Shown: positions 6,962 through 8,367 of the stretch, piece by piece | Numbering within the stretch: position 1 is the stretch's first letter | Layout of the letters: every line of letters starts with the position of its first letter | The notes under the pieces: model-generated | Database searches by the model: none | What the model was told of the DNA's origin: nothing | Seen by the model: only the letters and a program-made list of their open reading frames with translations | Position numbers and translations under genes: made by a program | Assembly: GCA_964344785.1 (NCBI GenBank) | Contig: CAYFOR010000124.1 | Location: forward strand, 1 to 8,367 | DNA from: Thiopontia sp964344785 | GTDB taxonomy: Bacteria; Pseudomonadota; Gammaproteobacteria; GCF-002020875 | Direction of reading: 5' to 3' | DNA: 8,367 bases

Positions 6962-8265
6962 TGGTAGCAGAGAAGCAGAAAAGTTCGAGTTTGCGGAAGA
7001 GAGAAGGCAGCGCCTCTGCAACAGGTCTTCTCCTCCTGCTGATGATATTGGTGACTGTGGCTGGGGGTTGGATGTATCTTTCCGACCTGGATGTGGTCAG
7101 TGTGGCAGAGGGAGAGGTGATTCCCAGTACCAATGTGAAGTATGTCCAGCATCTGGAAGGGGGAATTCTGGAACAGATACTGGTTGATGAGGGTGCGCAG
7201 GTCAAGGTGGGGCAACCACTGTTTGAGCTGGAGGCAACGGCTAGCATGGCGGACGTTGAAGAGCTGGAAGTGCGGCTCAACGGCCTAAAGGTGGACCTGT
7301 TCCGACTGGAGGCGGAGAGCAGCGGTTGGCAGCTGCCGGATTACCCAGTGTCGTTTCAGTCACAGTATCCTTCACTGGTAGAACACTCTCTGAAACAGTT
7401 TGAGAAGAGGGTCTCGCGTTATCAGAGTGAACGGGATGCCCAGCAAGAGCAGATGCGACAGAAGGTGCAGGAGATCAGCAAGATCAAGGCAAGGATTGCC
7501 AATCTCCGGCCCAGTCTGGAGATGATTGCAGAACAGATTGAGATCAGTGAAGGGTTGTTGGTAGATGAATTGACCAACCGCTATAACCATTTGACCCTGC
7601 TGCGTGAAGAGAAGAGCATGCAGGGGCAGTTGGAAGAGAGTCTTGCTGCACTGGAGGGTGCAGCATCTGCACTGGTTGAGGCAGAGCAGCTTTTCGAGCA
7701 GATTCGTCTACAGTTTCAGGAGGAAGCAAGAGACCAGTTGGAGGAGTCACGCCGACAGCATGATGAGCTGTCAAAGCGGATGAACAAACTGCAGGACAGT
7801 CTGCAGAGAACAACGCTCCGCTCTCCAGTCGATGGTGTAGTGAAAACACTCCATATCTATACGGTAGGCGGTGTGGTCAAGGCCGGCGATGTACTGGCCG
7901 AAGTGGTCCCGGCGGGAGATAAACTGGTCATTGAGGCGAGGCTACCTCCACAAGATGTGGGTTATATCGGCGTGGGGCAGCCTGCACAGGTGCGTCTGCT
8001 GTCCGGTGATGCAGACCGTTTGGGTAAGCTGGGTGGAGAAGTGGTCTTTATCAGCCCAGATACCATGATTCCGCGTGAAGGGGAGCCCTATTACAGAGTA
8101 CGTGTGGAGACAGAGCGCAGCTATTTTGAACAGGGGGCGCTGCGTTATAACCTGCTGCCGGGCATGCAGGTAACGACCAGCATCATTACCGGGAAAAGAA
8201 CTGTATTGGACTACCTGTTGTCACCCTTTATGGGAGGACTGGATACAGCAATGCGAGAGCGGTAA
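6961..8265 (+). CDS. HlyD-family membrane fusion (periplasmic adaptor) protein of the T1SS
   Basis: This protein should link the ABC exporter to the TolC-like channel across the periplasm. A short charged cytoplasmic head (about 20 residues) precedes one transmembrane helix (residues 21-40, TGLLLLLMILVTVAGGWMYL). Next come the first half of the lipoyl-like domain (VKYVQHLEGGILEQILVDEG, then VKVGQPLFEL, about 59-90), a long alpha-helical coiled-coil hairpin (about 95-295) and the second lipoyl half (LRSPVDGVVKTLHIYTVGGV). The C-terminal beta domain ends with the family's hallmark LLPGMQVTTSIITGKRT followed by LDYLLSPF. At 434 residues it has normal length and nothing appears missing. The start is GTG 6961, overlapping the TAG stop of the exporter gene (6959-6961). 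No other start lies before the transmembrane helix, so translational coupling is likely. Confidence 0.96.
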   Translation: MVAEKQKSSSLRKREGSASATGLLLLLMILVTVAGGWMYLSDLDVVSVAEGEVIPSTNVKYVQHLEGGILEQILVDEGAQVKVGQPLFELEATASMADVEELEVRLNGLKVDLFRLEAESSGWQLPDYPVSFQSQYPSLVEHSLKQFEKRVSRYQSERDAQQEQMRQKVQEISKIKARIANLRPSLEMIAEQIEISEGLLVDELTNRYNHLTLLREEKSMQGQLEESLAALEGAASALVEAEQLFEQIRLQFQEEARDQLEESRRQHDELSKRMNKLQDSLQRTTLRSPVDGVVKTLHIYTVGGVVKAGDVLAEVVPAGDKLVIEARLPPQDVGYIGVGQPAQVRLLSGDADRLGKLGGEVVFISPDTMIPREGEPYYRVRVETERSYFEQGALRYNLLPGMQVTTSIITGKRTVLDYLLSPFMGGLDTAMRER

Positions 8266-8367
8266 ATTTCTATTTTTGTGATTAGTATTTGAAAGAGTTT
8301 TGAATAGTTTGTAGTCACTGGTGTCCCAACGTTACAGGCCAAAAACTCATTTGACTGCATAAAACAC

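Overview
The window carries one compact, apparently complete type I secretion (T1SS) locus, with every gene on the + strand. In order these are a TolC-family outer membrane channel (109-1821), a large RTX/hemolysin-type repeat protein that is the likely cargo (1960-5146, interrupted by a run of N), a T1SS ABC exporter without an N-terminal peptidase domain (5252-6961) and a HlyD-family membrane fusion protein (6961-8265). An outer membrane channel with a signal peptide, together with the HlyD/TolC tripartite plan, points to a Gram-negative bacterium. Codon use and protein style suggest a gammaproteobacterium, perhaps environmental or marine, but that is inference and no marker gene is present.

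Layout. Positions 1-108 are upstream non-coding sequence with no convincing promoter. After the channel gene there is a 138-base spacer (1822-1959) holding a plausible sigma70 promoter (TTGAGT, 16 nt, TATAGT) and a good ribosome binding site for the RTX gene. The RTX protein begins with four 17-residue PLGPDGQPLAAGPEGAV-type repeats. The scaffold gap (2213-2312, exactly 100 N) follows, then a Gly/Pro/Phe-rich segment and seven FGPAPEGDF-type nonapeptides. After these come a cadherin/Ig-like domain, scattered GGxGxD calcium-binding repeats, a serralysin-like C-terminal region and an uncleaved T1SS signal ending in DFVLT. A 105-base spacer (5147-5251) leads to the ABC gene, whose stop codon overlaps the GTG start of the HlyD gene by one base. 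Positions 8266-8367 hold no recognisable gene or terminator.

How the genes work together. The ABC protein should recognise the RTX protein's C-terminus and energise export. The HlyD protein should bridge the periplasm to the TolC-like channel, and the RTX domains should fold on calcium outside the cell. The cargo has no visible enzymatic domain, so a surface, adhesive or matrix role is the simplest guess.

The unusual points are the layered Gly/Pro-rich repeat arrays at the cargo's N-terminus, a non-canonical ABC signature (LALGI where LSGGQ is expected), and a roughly 140-residue acidic, Gln-rich tail on the outer membrane channel. The assembly gap lies inside a repeat. The apparent frame change across it follows from the 100-N placeholder, because the two edges join in frame.
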